Shown one piece after another: positions 1 to 7,972 of a DNA stretch of 64,000 nt. The notes under the pieces are model-generated. The model worked only from the letters and a program-made list of their open reading frames with translations. It ran no database searches and was not told where the DNA came from. Position numbers and translations under genes: made by a program. Source of the DNA: Roseovarius sp. (GTDB taxonomy: Bacteria; Pseudomonadota; Alphaproteobacteria; Rhodobacterales; Rhodobacteraceae); assembly GCA_021775255.1 (NCBI GenBank), contig JAJFIA010000015.1, forward strand, positions 19,268 through 83,267. Direction: 5' to 3'. How positions within the stretch are numbered: the stretch's first letter is position 1; each line of letters starts with the position of its first letter.

Positions 1-162
1 TAAAAGGCGGTCAATCCGGCTGATCTCTTCAAGCTGATAGGTATGATCGGATTTGGCCACCCGCACCATCAGCGCCCCCAGGGCCAGCTTTTCATCCGGC
101 TCGGGCAGCGGCGGCGGGGTAGGGGAGGTGGTTGAAAAGGTTTTGAGAAGTCGTGTCAGCAT
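1..162 (-). CDS. TerB-like protein, N-terminal part (runs off the window)
   Basis: The minus strand starting at the ATG at 160-162 encodes 54 residues before the window ends. It begins with a short basic segment, then a Pro-rich linker (residues about 14-20), then a helical stretch containing LALGALMVRVAKSDHTY. That stretch resembles the first helices of the TerB/DjlA-N fold found in small roseobacter proteins annotated as TerB-family tellurite resistance proteins. Only the first third of the expected protein is visible, so metal-binding residues further on cannot be checked. The product is probably cytoplasmic; a role in tellurite resistance is only inferred from the family name. Confidence 0.65.
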   Translation of the reverse strand, partial: MLTRLLKTFSTTSPTPPPLPEPDEKLALGALMVRVAKSDHTYQLEEISRIDRLL

Positions 163-203
163 AAGTTTGAATTAACCATAAATAATGCGCTGCGGCAAAA
201 AAA

Positions 204-497
204 TTATCCGTGATACCCCTCGATAATCACCAGATCCCCGGTTGAAACCGGATCCCGCAGTGCCTTGGCGGCCTGATAGCCCTCTGAATTGTAACATGCA
301 AGGGCGGCGGCATAGCTGGGAAATTCTATCACGACAGTGCGCGCCCGCGCAGTGCCTTCGGGCATCTCACGCCTGCCGCCCCGGATCAGAAACCTGGCGC
401 CATATTCTTTGAAAGGGGCGGCATTGGCGGCTTTGTAGGCCTCGTAAATCTCGGGATCATCCACATCCACATGTGCCACCCAATACCCTTTAGTCAT
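204..497 (-). CDS. DUF1330 domain-containing protein
   Basis: 97 residues, the usual size of the DUF1330 family, a dimeric alpha/beta-barrel ferredoxin-like fold. Family features visible are the opening KGYWVAHVDVDDPE, a central FLIRGG segment, and the RTVVIEFPSYAAALACYNSEGYQ block that forms the last strand and helix. No catalytic residues are established for the family, so no reaction is assigned. It is a single gene, transcribed in the same direction as the TerB-like fragment but separated by about 40 bases, and lies divergent to the next gene at 623. Confidence 0.9.
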   Translation of the reverse strand: MTKGYWVAHVDVDDPEIYEAYKAANAAPFKEYGARFLIRGGRREMPEGTARARTVVIEFPSYAAALACYNSEGYQAAKALRDPVSTGDLVIIEGYHG

Positions 498-622
498 TGT
501 TTCTACTCCATTATTTAACGCATGTTGCTATTATCTTTAAATGTTCATGCTTTGTTTACTGTGATTGTTTAAAAAATTACACATAGCGATATTCATGGCA
601 ACAGGTTTGCGGAGGATCAGGA

Positions 623-1156
623 ATGATAAAGGCAGATAAATTTAATTGGTCGGTTGGCACTGCATATGAACAGATTGAACTGGCCCGCGCCTCAGGCGAG
701 GATCAGCTACGCGAAATTGCCTGCGCCTGTGACTGGGGCGTCGAATCCGAAACGGTGCTGGGTTGGATCATGGCGCAAAGATGCATTGATCTTTGTACGG
801 CGTTGCGGGTTTTCATGAATGCCGGGCCAGAGGATCTTAACTATATTTCAAAACGCAATGTGGGCAATGCCGATCTGGGCCGGGCCCGGCTTTTGGACAA
901 TATCTGTTTGCGGATAAATTGCGGCTTTTACCTGCCCTTGCCCGGCACCTCAACCGGCTGCCGTCAGCGGGTGGCGGAATGGGTTTCTTATCAGACGGCA
1001 GGACGGCATGAAGGCCGTGAGGGGCGTTGGCTTCTGGATGAAAAGATATTGCAAAGCCTGCTGGTGGATGGCGTGGCATCGGCGATAGCTGAAAACCCCA
1101 TGCCAAAGCCGCGTCAGGGCATTTTGCGCAGCATGTTCATGGTCCCCGCGCGCTGA
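623..1156 (+). CDS. Conserved hypothetical protein, possibly DUF4274-like
   Basis: 177 residues, with a strong ribosome binding site (GGAGGATCAGG) just ahead of the ATG. No signal peptide or membrane segment is evident. Residues about 25-75 (a LREIACACDWG segment, then CIDLCTALRVFMNAG) resemble the short DUF4274 pattern, in which a Trp-Asp-Gly-type motif is followed by a 'cDLgTAL..F..A' block; this is recall, not a search. Seven cysteines are scattered without a clear metal motif. The gene stands alone between a divergent DUF1330 gene and the metZ leader. Function unknown. Confidence 0.7.
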   Translation: MIKADKFNWSVGTAYEQIELARASGEDQLREIACACDWGVESETVLGWIMAQRCIDLCTALRVFMNAGPEDLNYISKRNVGNADLGRARLLDNICLRINCGFYLPLPGTSTGCRQRVAEWVSYQTAGRHEGREGRWLLDEKILQSLLVDGVASAIAENPMPKPRQGILRSMFMVPAR

Positions 1157-1255
1157 CAGCGCGGGCCGTTTTCAAAGCGATGCGCGTGCGATCTGAAACC
1201 TGTCTGTCGCGCTCGCACCGCCAATCCATAAATGCAAGGGCCTGTCACTATCCGG

Positions 1256-1284
1256 TTGACGTGTTAACGCCACCGGTCTAAATC
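1256..1284 (+). promoter_or_regulatory. Predicted sigma-70 promoter for the metZ leader
   Basis: TTGACG at 1256-1261 and TAAATC at 1279-1284 are separated by exactly 17 bases. A start about 7 bases downstream would fall at the first base pair of the SAM-II aptamer, so the RNA would begin with the riboswitch. The -10 match is imperfect; the placement relative to the aptamer is the main support. Confidence 0.55.
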
Positions 1285-1288
1285 ATAC

Positions 1289-1345
1289 CTCGTGGCGATT
1301 TGTTACCGGATTGCGGGCCACGTTAAATATCCCGCTAAAGAGGTC
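1289..1345 (+). ncRNA. SAM-II riboswitch upstream of metZ
   Basis: The segment carries the SAM-II signature: CGTGG (1291-1295) followed by cGATTTG, a loop with CCGGATTGCGGG, the complementary CCACG (1318-1322), then GTTAAA and the downstream GCTAAAGAGG (1334-1343) that closes the pseudoknot. This class of S-adenosylmethionine-binding RNA is typical of alphaproteobacterial met genes. Its position between a promoter and an intrinsic terminator, directly ahead of metZ, suggests that SAM binding lowers metZ expression. Confidence 0.92.
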
Positions 1346-1355
1346 AGAGGAAGGA

Positions 1356-1389
1356 CCCCCTTTCGCATGACCGCGACGGGGGTTTTTTT
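1356..1389 (+). terminator. Intrinsic terminator in the metZ leader
   Basis: CCCCC (1356-1360) pairs with GGGGG (1378-1382), continued inward by TCGC (1363-1366) with GCGA (1373-1376), and is followed by seven T residues (1383-1389). It lies after the SAM-II aptamer and before the metZ ribosome binding site, so it can act as the riboswitch expression platform by transcription attenuation. Confidence 0.8.
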
Positions 1390-1421
1390 ATGGGCTGATG
1401 CAGCCCCGGAAGGTGAAGGCG

Positions 1422-2603
1422 ATGAGCGACAACTGGAACACACGCACCCGGCTGGTGCATAGCGGCACAACCCGAAGCCAGTATAACGAGGTGAGCGAGG
1501 CGATCTACCTCACGCAGGGGTTTGTTTACGAGAGCGCCGAACAGGCCGAGGCCCGGTTCATAGAATCCGGCCCGGATGAATTTATCTATGCCCGTTATGG
1601 CAACCCGACCGTGGCGATGTTCGAGCGCCGCATCGCGGCCCTTGAAGGCGCAGAAGATGCCTTTGCTACAGCCTCGGGCATGGCGGCGGTGTCGGGCGCG
1701 TTGATGGCCATGCTGCGGGCCGGCGATCATGTGGTCGCGGCGCGGGCGCTCTTTGGGTCATGCCTTTATGTGCTTGAGGAGATCCTCACCCGTTACGGTG
1801 TAGAGGTTACATTTGTGGATGGCACCGATCTGGCCGCCTGGCAGGCCGCGATCCGGCCCGGTACCAAAGCCGTATTCTTTGAAACCGTCGCCAATCCGAC
1901 GCTGGAAGTGATCGATATCGAGGCGGTCTCGAAGATTGCCCATGCGGTTGGCGCAACTGTTGTGGTGGATAACGTCTTTGCCACGCCGGTATTCTCGAAC
2001 GCCATCGCCCAGGGGGCCGATGTGGTGATTTATTCCGCCACCAAACATATTGATGGCCAGGGCCGCGCATTGGGCGGTGTGATCATTGCAACCAAAGATT
2101 TCATCCGTGGCACGGTTGAGCCTTACATGAAACATACCGGCGGCTCGATGTCACCGTTTACCGCGTGGATCATGCTCAAAGGGCTTGAGACGATTGATCT
2201 GCGGGTGCGGGCACAGGCGGCCTCGGCTCTGGCCATATCCGAGGCGCTGCAAGGCCATGCCAAACTGAACCGCGCGATTTATCCCGGTCATCCCTCGCAT
2301 GCGCAATATGATCTGGTGAAGCGCCAGATGGGTAAGGGCGGGACGGTTCTGTCGCTTGATATAACCGGCGGGCAGGCGGCGGCATTCCGCTTTCTCAACG
2401 CCTTGAAAATCGTGCTGATCTCGAACAATCTCGGAGATGCCAAATCCATCATCACCCATCCGGCCACCACGACCCATCAGCGCCTGAGCGATACGCAGCG
2501 CGCCGCTTTGGGCATCACGCCGGGCCTTGTACGCCTCAGTGTGGGGATCGAGGATGGCGAAGATCTGATCAATGATGTGATGCAGGCGCTGGATGCGGTG
2601 TGA
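1422..2603 (+). CDS. metZ: O-succinylhomoserine sulfhydrylase (MetZ)
   Basis: 393 residues, normal for MetZ. It is a cytosolic PLP enzyme of the Cys/Met metabolism family that condenses O-succinylhomoserine with sulfide to give homocysteine. Family blocks seen include YARYGNPT (about 57-64), the phosphate-binding ATASGMAA (82-89), VVDNVFATP (181-189) and the PLP lysine K208 in YSATKHIDGQG. The ATG at 1422 is preferred over one at 1398 because GGAAGGTGAAGG sits just ahead of it and homologues begin MSxNW..RT. It is controlled by the SAM-II riboswitch and terminator upstream. O-acetylhomoserine as substrate cannot be excluded from sequence alone. Confidence 0.93.
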   Translation: MSDNWNTRTRLVHSGTTRSQYNEVSEAIYLTQGFVYESAEQAEARFIESGPDEFIYARYGNPTVAMFERRIAALEGAEDAFATASGMAAVSGALMAMLRAGDHVVAARALFGSCLYVLEEILTRYGVEVTFVDGTDLAAWQAAIRPGTKAVFFETVANPTLEVIDIEAVSKIAHAVGATVVVDNVFATPVFSNAIAQGADVVIYSATKHIDGQGRALGGVIIATKDFIRGTVEPYMKHTGGSMSPFTAWIMLKGLETIDLRVRAQAASALAISEALQGHAKLNRAIYPGHPSHAQYDLVKRQMGKGGTVLSLDITGGQAAAFRFLNALKIVLISNNLGDAKSIITHPATTTHQRLSDTQRAALGITPGLVRLSVGIEDGEDLINDVMQALDAV

Positions 2604-2701
2604 GGGCCTTAAGCGGTGGGCAGGGCTGAGAAAAGATTTTAGCAATTCCGGCCACAAAGCCCTATGTTGGGGGCGGATCGTTTTGCTTCGGGATAGAAAC
2701 C

Positions 2702-3802
2702 ATGAATATCCAACCCTCTGATCTGGATAAGATATCCGAGCGTGATGCGGCGCGCGCCGCTCTGGCCGCCCTGCGACACTGGGCCAAATCCGTGAGCCCC
2801 GAAGAGGTGGCCGATCTTGATCCGGCCATTGCCCGGCTTTTGCCCGGCGGCGAAGTGCCGAATTACCCGGACCTGTCACGGGAATACCCGGCGGATTTCA
2901 GGGCCGATGCGGCCTATCTCGCCAGCCTGCCCGATCTGCAAAACGGCCCGGCATCGCTGATCAAGGGCGCGCGTCGGTTGCTGCAACATGTGGGCATCTC
3001 GAATTTCCGCCTGCCGGTGCGGTATCATACCCGCGATGCCTCGGATCTGACGCTGGAAACCTCGGTCACCGGCAGTGTCAGCCTTGAGGCGGGCAAAAAG
3101 GGCATCAACATGTCGCGGATCATGCGCTCGTTCTACAAACACGCCGAGAAAACCTTCAGTTTCGAGGTGATTGAGGCGGCACTTGCGGATTATATCACCG
3201 ATCTCGACAGCCTTGATGCGCGTATTCAGATGCGATTTTCCTATCCGATGAAAATCCAATCCCTGCGCTCGGGGCTGGAAGGCTATCAATATTACGATAT
3301 CGCCATGGAGAAGGTGCAGCAGGGCGAGGAACGCCGCAAATTCATGCATCTGGATTATGTCTATTCCTCGACCTGCCCCTGTTCGCTTGAGCTTGCTGAG
3401 CACGCAAGGCAGGCGCGCGGGCAACTGGCCACGCCGCATTCGCAACGCTCGGTTGCGCGCCTGTCGGTTGAGGTGCTCGAGGGTGACAGCTTGTGGTTTG
3501 AAGACCTGATCGAGATGGCGCGTCGGGCGGTGCCTACTGAGACGCAAGTGATGGTCAAACGCGAGGATGAACAAGCCTTTGCCGAGCTCAACGCCGCCAA
3601 TCCGATTTTTGTTGAAGATGCCGCACGGCTGTTTTGCCAGCAATTACAATCGGATGCGCGGATAGGTGATTTCCGTGTCATTGCCAGCCATCAAGAAAGC
3701 CTGCACAGCCATGACGCGGTGAGCATCCTGATCCAGGGCCCGACATTTGCCTGCCAGAGCCTTGATCCAAAGCTGTTTGATACGCTGTTTCATACCGGCT
3801 GA
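2702..3802 (+). CDS. folE2: GTP cyclohydrolase FolE2
   Basis: 366 residues. FolE2 (GTP cyclohydrolase IB) opens the GTP imidazole ring to give dihydroneopterin triphosphate, the first step of folate synthesis. The family core is clear: LPVRYHTRD (about 104-112), the GKKGINMSRIMRSFY block (131-145) and the active-site segment YVYSSTCPCS with Cys225/Cys227. The first 70 residues form a less conserved extension common in roseobacter versions. FolE2 can use metals other than zinc; no zinc-responsive operator was recognised upstream. It ends in front of an inverted repeat shared with a convergent gene. Confidence 0.95.
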   Translation: MNIQPSDLDKISERDAARAALAALRHWAKSVSPEEVADLDPAIARLLPGGEVPNYPDLSREYPADFRADAAYLASLPDLQNGPASLIKGARRLLQHVGISNFRLPVRYHTRDASDLTLETSVTGSVSLEAGKKGINMSRIMRSFYKHAEKTFSFEVIEAALADYITDLDSLDARIQMRFSYPMKIQSLRSGLEGYQYYDIAMEKVQQGEERRKFMHLDYVYSSTCPCSLELAEHARQARGQLATPHSQRSVARLSVEVLEGDSLWFEDLIEMARRAVPTETQVMVKREDEQAFAELNAANPIFVEDAARLFCQQLQSDARIGDFRVIASHQESLHSHDAVSILIQGPTFACQSLDPKLFDTLFHTG

Positions 3803-3817
3803 ATTTGCAGCCACGCT

Positions 3818-3879
3818 GTCCCGGTCTCCGAACCGGGACCTCCCGGCTGACGTAGAGGTCCCGGCTCGGAGGCCGGGAC
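3818..3879. repeat. 25-bp inverted repeat between convergent genes
   Basis: Arm 3818-3842 and arm 3855-3879 are reverse complements except at two positions, both of which would be G-U pairs in RNA. Each arm also contains its own CCGG...CCGG palindrome. It starts 15 bases after the folE2 stop and faces the end of the convergent oxygenase gene, so it could terminate both transcripts, although there is no T-tract. The GC-rich form suggests a dispersed genomic repeat. Confidence 0.8.
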
Positions 3880-3909
3880 GGGTTCGCCGCGCCACAGGGT
3901 TATGCCCCG

Positions 3910-4722
3910 CTACATTGCCCGGCCATAAAACCCGATGCGCTCGGGCTCTGAAAACATCACGCCGGGCCGGTCATAATAGGAAAACACCGCGATGATCCGC
4001 GGATTTGCCCCCTCAACCGGTGTCACCCTGTGGGCGGTGTTGCGGCCCTTGAAAACATTCAGCGTGCCGGGTGTGAGGCGCAAGTGCTGCACCTCGGGGT
4101 CTTTGCCCAAAAGCATTCTTGCCACGCCTTCGTAATTTGGATCATCGGCGCTGCGCAGATTGCTTCGGTATTCGAAATCGCCGCCCGCATCGGGGGCCTG
4201 CAACAACAGCGTGGTGGTGAATTCGGATCGGTCAAAATGCCAGTTCAGCGCCTGGCCCCGGTGGTAGGACATCACATTCAATCGCGCCAGCGGGTCGGCC
4301 ATTACATGCAATTCCGGCAGGCCCATGGTTGCCGCCAGAAACCGGGCAAATTCCGGCCATTCATAAAGCCGGCACAGCGCGCTGTTTTCCAGTTGATCGG
4401 CGCACAAGGTCTGGTTTGAGGTCTGAAACCGCGTCAGCGCCGGGTGATCCTCGGCCAGCCCGTCGATGGATTTGAGGAAATAGATATTATGCGCGCGCTC
4501 ATGGCAAAAACTTTCGCGTTCAAATTTCGGCAACAGCCCGGCCACTTCCCGCGCCGCCAGATCCGCAGGCATCAACCCCTCAAGATTGAACATGCCATTT
4601 GCCGCCAGATCGGCCCGGCATTGATCGACCAGCCTGAGCCAATCAGCACTGCCCGGCCTGTCCAGCGGGTATGATTTCAGGTTCAGAATTTCGTGCATGG
4701 TGGCCGCCGGATGATGAGCCAT
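3910..4722 (-). CDS. 2-oxoglutarate/Fe(II) oxygenase, HalD/BesD-like family
   Basis: 270 residues, soluble. The jelly-roll iron site is visible as H162-F-D164 (context NWHFDRSEF) and H231, with the 2-oxoglutarate-binding Arg probably R242. The N-terminal ILNLKSYPLDRP and the segment around VMADPLARLNVMSYHRG recall the family that contains the free-amino-acid halogenases BesD/HalD. Those halogenases carry Gly where this protein has Asp164, so hydroxylation of a free amino acid is the better guess. An alternative ATG at 4698 also fits; neither start has a clear ribosome binding site. It is convergent with folE2 and divergent from trkH. The substrate is unknown. Confidence 0.78.
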   Translation of the reverse strand: MAHHPAATMHEILNLKSYPLDRPGSADWLRLVDQCRADLAANGMFNLEGLMPADLAAREVAGLLPKFERESFCHERAHNIYFLKSIDGLAEDHPALTRFQTSNQTLCADQLENSALCRLYEWPEFARFLAATMGLPELHVMADPLARLNVMSYHRGQALNWHFDRSEFTTTLLLQAPDAGGDFEYRSNLRSADDPNYEGVARMLLGKDPEVQHLRLTPGTLNVFKGRNTAHRVTPVEGANPRIIAVFSYYDRPGVMFSEPERIGFYGRAM

Positions 4723-4870
4723 GAGAAGAAACAGGATTTGCCCGCTTGTCTAGCCTATTCCCGACAGATGTGATCCGGCCTGAAACAGCCCTGAACAGGA
4801 TCACAACCCGCCTCTGCACTGTTCCGATCTGGCTTGACAGCGCTGGCGCGCAAGTCCAACCCTGCGCCTT

Positions 4871-6316
4871 ATGATTGATATGCGCCCTGTTGGATATGTG
4901 ATCGGCCTGCTGGTCATGGCGCTTGGCATTGCCATGCTTTTGCCTTTGGCGGTGGATATCGCCGAGGCGCGCGGGCAATGGCCGGTGTTTGCCGAAAGCA
5001 CGATCATTACCATTATGATCGGAGGCCTTGTGGCGCTGGCCTGCCGCAATGGCGTGGGCCAGGGATTGACCATTCAACAGACCTTCCTGCTGACCACCGG
5101 TGTTTGGGTGATCCTGCCGTTATTCGGGGCCATGCCATTTGTGCTTGGAGCCACCGAATCGCGCATCGTGGACGCGGTATTCGAGGCCATGTCGGGCCTG
5201 ACAACAACCGGTTCAACCGTGCTGTCCGGCCTTGATAATCTGCCCAAGGGCCTGCTGTTGTGGCGCGGGTTGATGCAATGGCTGGGAGGGATTGGGATCA
5301 TCGTCGTGGCGATGGTTTTCCTGCCCGAACTGCGGGTTGGAGGCATGCAGATATTCCGCACCGAGGCCTTTGATACCATGGGTAAAATACTGCCTCGTGC
5401 CACTCAAATTTCTTCCAGTATATCTTCTGTTTACATCCTGATCACCTTTGCCTGCATTCTGTCTTACCTGATGACCGGAATGAACACCTTTGACGCCACG
5501 GTTCATGCGTTTACAACCGTATCCACCGGCGGGTTTTCAAACTATGATGCATCCTTCGGGGCGTTTTCAGGCTCGGCGGAATGGGTGGCCACGGTGTTCA
5601 TGGTGCTCGCGGCGTTGCCTTTCGTGCGATTTGTTCAGCTTGCCAGTGGAAATCACGCCTTGTTTCGCGACAGTCAGGTGCAGGTATTTTTGCTGACCAT
5701 TGGTTTTTTGACTGTTTTGACAGCCGGCGTGCTTTTGGCAATATTTCCTCACGACCCCGAACAGGCGTTTCGCGAGGCCGTGTTCAATATCACCTCGATC
5801 ATGAGCGGCACCGGTTATGCCAGCGTGGATTACATGAACTGGGGCCCGTTTCTGATCTCGATTTTCTTCTTCATCGGATTGATCGGCGGCTGCGCCGGCT
5901 CCACCGCCTGCTCGATTAAAATCTTCCGCTATCAGTTGCTGTTTTCCTCGATCAAAACCCAACTGAAGCGCATTTACACACCCCACGGTGTATTTACCCC
6001 GCTGTATCAGGGCCGACCGGTGACCGATGATGTACTCAACTCGGTGATGACATTCTTCGTGTTTTTCATTGTCACCCTGGGGGTTGTCGCGGTCATGCTC
6101 AGCCTCACCGGCCTTGATTTCATCACCTCAATTTCCGGCGCTGCAACGGCGGTGGCCAATGTCGGGCCGGGGCTTGGCGATATCATCGGCCCCTCGGGCA
6201 ATTTTGCACCGCTCAATGATACCGCGAAATGGGTGCTGATCGTGGCTATGCTTATCGGCCGGCTTGAAGTGCTGACTGTCTACGCAATCTTTACATTCGC
6301 ATTCTGGAGAGCCTGA
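4871..6316 (+). CDS. trkH: TrkH family potassium uptake protein
   Basis: 481 residues, typical of TrkH. This inner-membrane K+ translocation subunit has four M1-P-M2 repeats. Selectivity-filter loops are visible as LTTTGSTV (first repeat), TVSTGGFSNY (second), MSGTGYASV (third) and a fourth around VANVGPGLGD. The conserved Arg-rich region with IKIFRYQLLFS follows the third filter. The partner TrkA is not in the window. The stop is three bases before the ATG of the ThDP enzyme at 6319, so the two are probably translated from one mRNA even though their functions are not obviously linked. Confidence 0.95.
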   Translation: MIDMRPVGYVIGLLVMALGIAMLLPLAVDIAEARGQWPVFAESTIITIMIGGLVALACRNGVGQGLTIQQTFLLTTGVWVILPLFGAMPFVLGATESRIVDAVFEAMSGLTTTGSTVLSGLDNLPKGLLLWRGLMQWLGGIGIIVVAMVFLPELRVGGMQIFRTEAFDTMGKILPRATQISSSISSVYILITFACILSYLMTGMNTFDATVHAFTTVSTGGFSNYDASFGAFSGSAEWVATVFMVLAALPFVRFVQLASGNHALFRDSQVQVFLLTIGFLTVLTAGVLLAIFPHDPEQAFREAVFNITSIMSGTGYASVDYMNWGPFLISIFFFIGLIGGCAGSTACSIKIFRYQLLFSSIKTQLKRIYTPHGVFTPLYQGRPVTDDVLNSVMTFFVFFIVTLGVVAVMLSLTGLDFITSISGAATAVANVGPGLGDIIGPSGNFAPLNDTAKWVLIVAMLIGRLEVLTVYAIFTFAFWRA

Positions 6317-6318
6317 TC

Positions 6319-7932
6319 ATGGCAGATAATCCCCCAACCCGCCCGCTTGGTGCCCAGATCAGCCACATGCTGAAAGCGCGCGGCGTTGATACCATTTTCG
6401 GCATCCCCGGCGTGCATAATCAGGAAATGTATCGCGGTATCGAAGAGGCCGGGATCACCCATGTTCTGGCCCGTCACGAACAGGGGGCTGGTTTTATGGC
6501 TGATGGCTATGCCCGCGCTTCGGGCAGGCCCGGCGTGGCCTATGTGATCACCGGTCCGGGGCTGTGCAATATCATGACGCCGATGGGGCAGGCCTATTCC
6601 GATTCCGTGCCCGTGCTGGTGATTTCATCCTGTCTGGATGAGGTGGCCGCGCGTAAAGGCCAGTTGCACCAGATGAAGGGTCAGGAGGCAGCGGCAGCCT
6701 GTGTCTGTGACTGGAGCCATGAAGCCAAAACCGCCGAGGCGGCCTATCAGCTTATTGACCGGGCCCTGGCCGAATTCAGTAGCCAGCGCCCGCGCCCCAA
6801 ACATATTCAAGTGCCGATCAAAGCCCTTGAAGCGGCAGCCCCCGCCGCCCCGGCATCGCAGGATTTACCGCTGTCTTTGCTCGATTGCCCGCCGATGCGG
6901 TCTGTCGTGGCCGATGCGATCAACAAAGCAAAACGTCCGCTTTTCATATTTGGCGGCGGCGCAATATCTTTGGCAATGGATAAAGAAGCGATTGAAGTTG
7001 TTGGAAAAACCTCTGCTGCCTGCTTTACCAGCTATGCCGGGCGCGGGGTGATTCCTGATGCATATGCGCTACATTTCGGGGCCACGCTGGCGCGGCCTGA
7101 TAGCGCCGATATCATTGCCAGCGCGGATCTGGTGATTGCGGTGGGCACCGAACTGGCCGAGGTGGATCTGTGGCGCGATCACCTGGGGCAGGCGGCGAAA
7201 ATGATCCGGATTGATCTGGATGCAGCACAACTGGCCGATGCTCAGCGCGCCGATATCAGGGTGCTGGCCAATGCCGAGGCGTTTTTATTCTCGCTTCTGC
7301 CCGAGATCAAGGACCGGCAGGGCTATTCCGGCTGGAACGAGGCCGAGGTGGCCCGTGCCCGCGCCCGATGGCGCGCCGAAACCGATGCCGAGCGCCCGGG
7401 TATCGTGCCGATATGTGATGCCCTTCACGCGGGCCTGCCCGAGGATGTGATGGTGTATTCCGACATGACCCAGTTTGCCTATGTGGCAAAAGAGGTCTGG
7501 CCGATGCGCCGCCCCGGCCACTGGCATCACCCCTACGGCTTTGGCACGCTTGGCTATGCCCTGCCGGCGGCGATTGGCGGGGCTGTGGCGCGGCGCGGCA
7601 AGCCCACGCTTTGCATTGCCGGGGATTACGGCTTTCAATATACCTTGCCTGAACTGGGCACGGCTGTTGAGCTGGGCCTGCCGCTGCCCATTCTGCTTTG
7701 GGACAACAGCAAACTGAAAGAGATCGAAGACAGCATGATCCGCGCCCAGATCGCCCCCCGGGCCGTGATCGCCCAAAACCCCGATTTCGCGGCTTTGGCG
7801 CAGGCGTACGGGGCCTTTTCACAGCGCCCCGAAACGCTAGCGGAGCTGGTCAAGGCGGTGAATGATGGCTTTCAGGCGGATCGCCCCACGCTTATCCATA
7901 TCACGCCGGAAATAACCCAGACAAAGGCCTGA
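6319..7932 (+). CDS. Thiamine-diphosphate-dependent 2-oxoacid decarboxylase, AruI-like
   Basis: 537 residues with the three domains of the acetolactate synthase/pyruvate decarboxylase superfamily. The catalytic Glu is E54 in LARHEQGAGFMADGYAR. A central Rossmann domain occupies about 195-330, and the ThDP-pyrophosphate site begins at GDYGFQYTLPEL in the C-terminal domain. The N-terminal wording best matches proteins annotated as 5-guanidino-2-oxopentanoate decarboxylase (AruI) in the arginine transaminase pathway. That substrate is inferred; no transaminase or other arginine gene adjoins it. It follows trkH by two bases, with GGAGAG as ribosome binding site. Confidence 0.82.
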   Translation: MADNPPTRPLGAQISHMLKARGVDTIFGIPGVHNQEMYRGIEEAGITHVLARHEQGAGFMADGYARASGRPGVAYVITGPGLCNIMTPMGQAYSDSVPVLVISSCLDEVAARKGQLHQMKGQEAAAACVCDWSHEAKTAEAAYQLIDRALAEFSSQRPRPKHIQVPIKALEAAAPAAPASQDLPLSLLDCPPMRSVVADAINKAKRPLFIFGGGAISLAMDKEAIEVVGKTSAACFTSYAGRGVIPDAYALHFGATLARPDSADIIASADLVIAVGTELAEVDLWRDHLGQAAKMIRIDLDAAQLADAQRADIRVLANAEAFLFSLLPEIKDRQGYSGWNEAEVARARARWRAETDAERPGIVPICDALHAGLPEDVMVYSDMTQFAYVAKEVWPMRRPGHWHHPYGFGTLGYALPAAIGGAVARRGKPTLCIAGDYGFQYTLPELGTAVELGLPLPILLWDNSKLKEIEDSMIRAQIAPRAVIAQNPDFAALAQAYGAFSQRPETLAELVKAVNDGFQADRPTLIHITPEITQTKA

Positions 7933-7940
7933 TCTGTAAT

Positions 7941-7965
7941 GTAGGGTGGGTAAAACCCACCCTAC
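7941..7965. terminator. Perfect palindrome between convergent genes, likely bidirectional terminator
   Basis: GTAGGGTGGGT (7941-7951), AAA loop, ACCCACCCTAC (7955-7965): an 11-bp perfect stem. It lies 8 bases after the ThDP enzyme stop and 7 bases before the stop of the opposing gene. It lacks a long T-run; the sequence also resembles short palindromes dispersed in many proteobacterial genomes. Confidence 0.7.
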
Positions 7966-7972
7966 GAAAATC

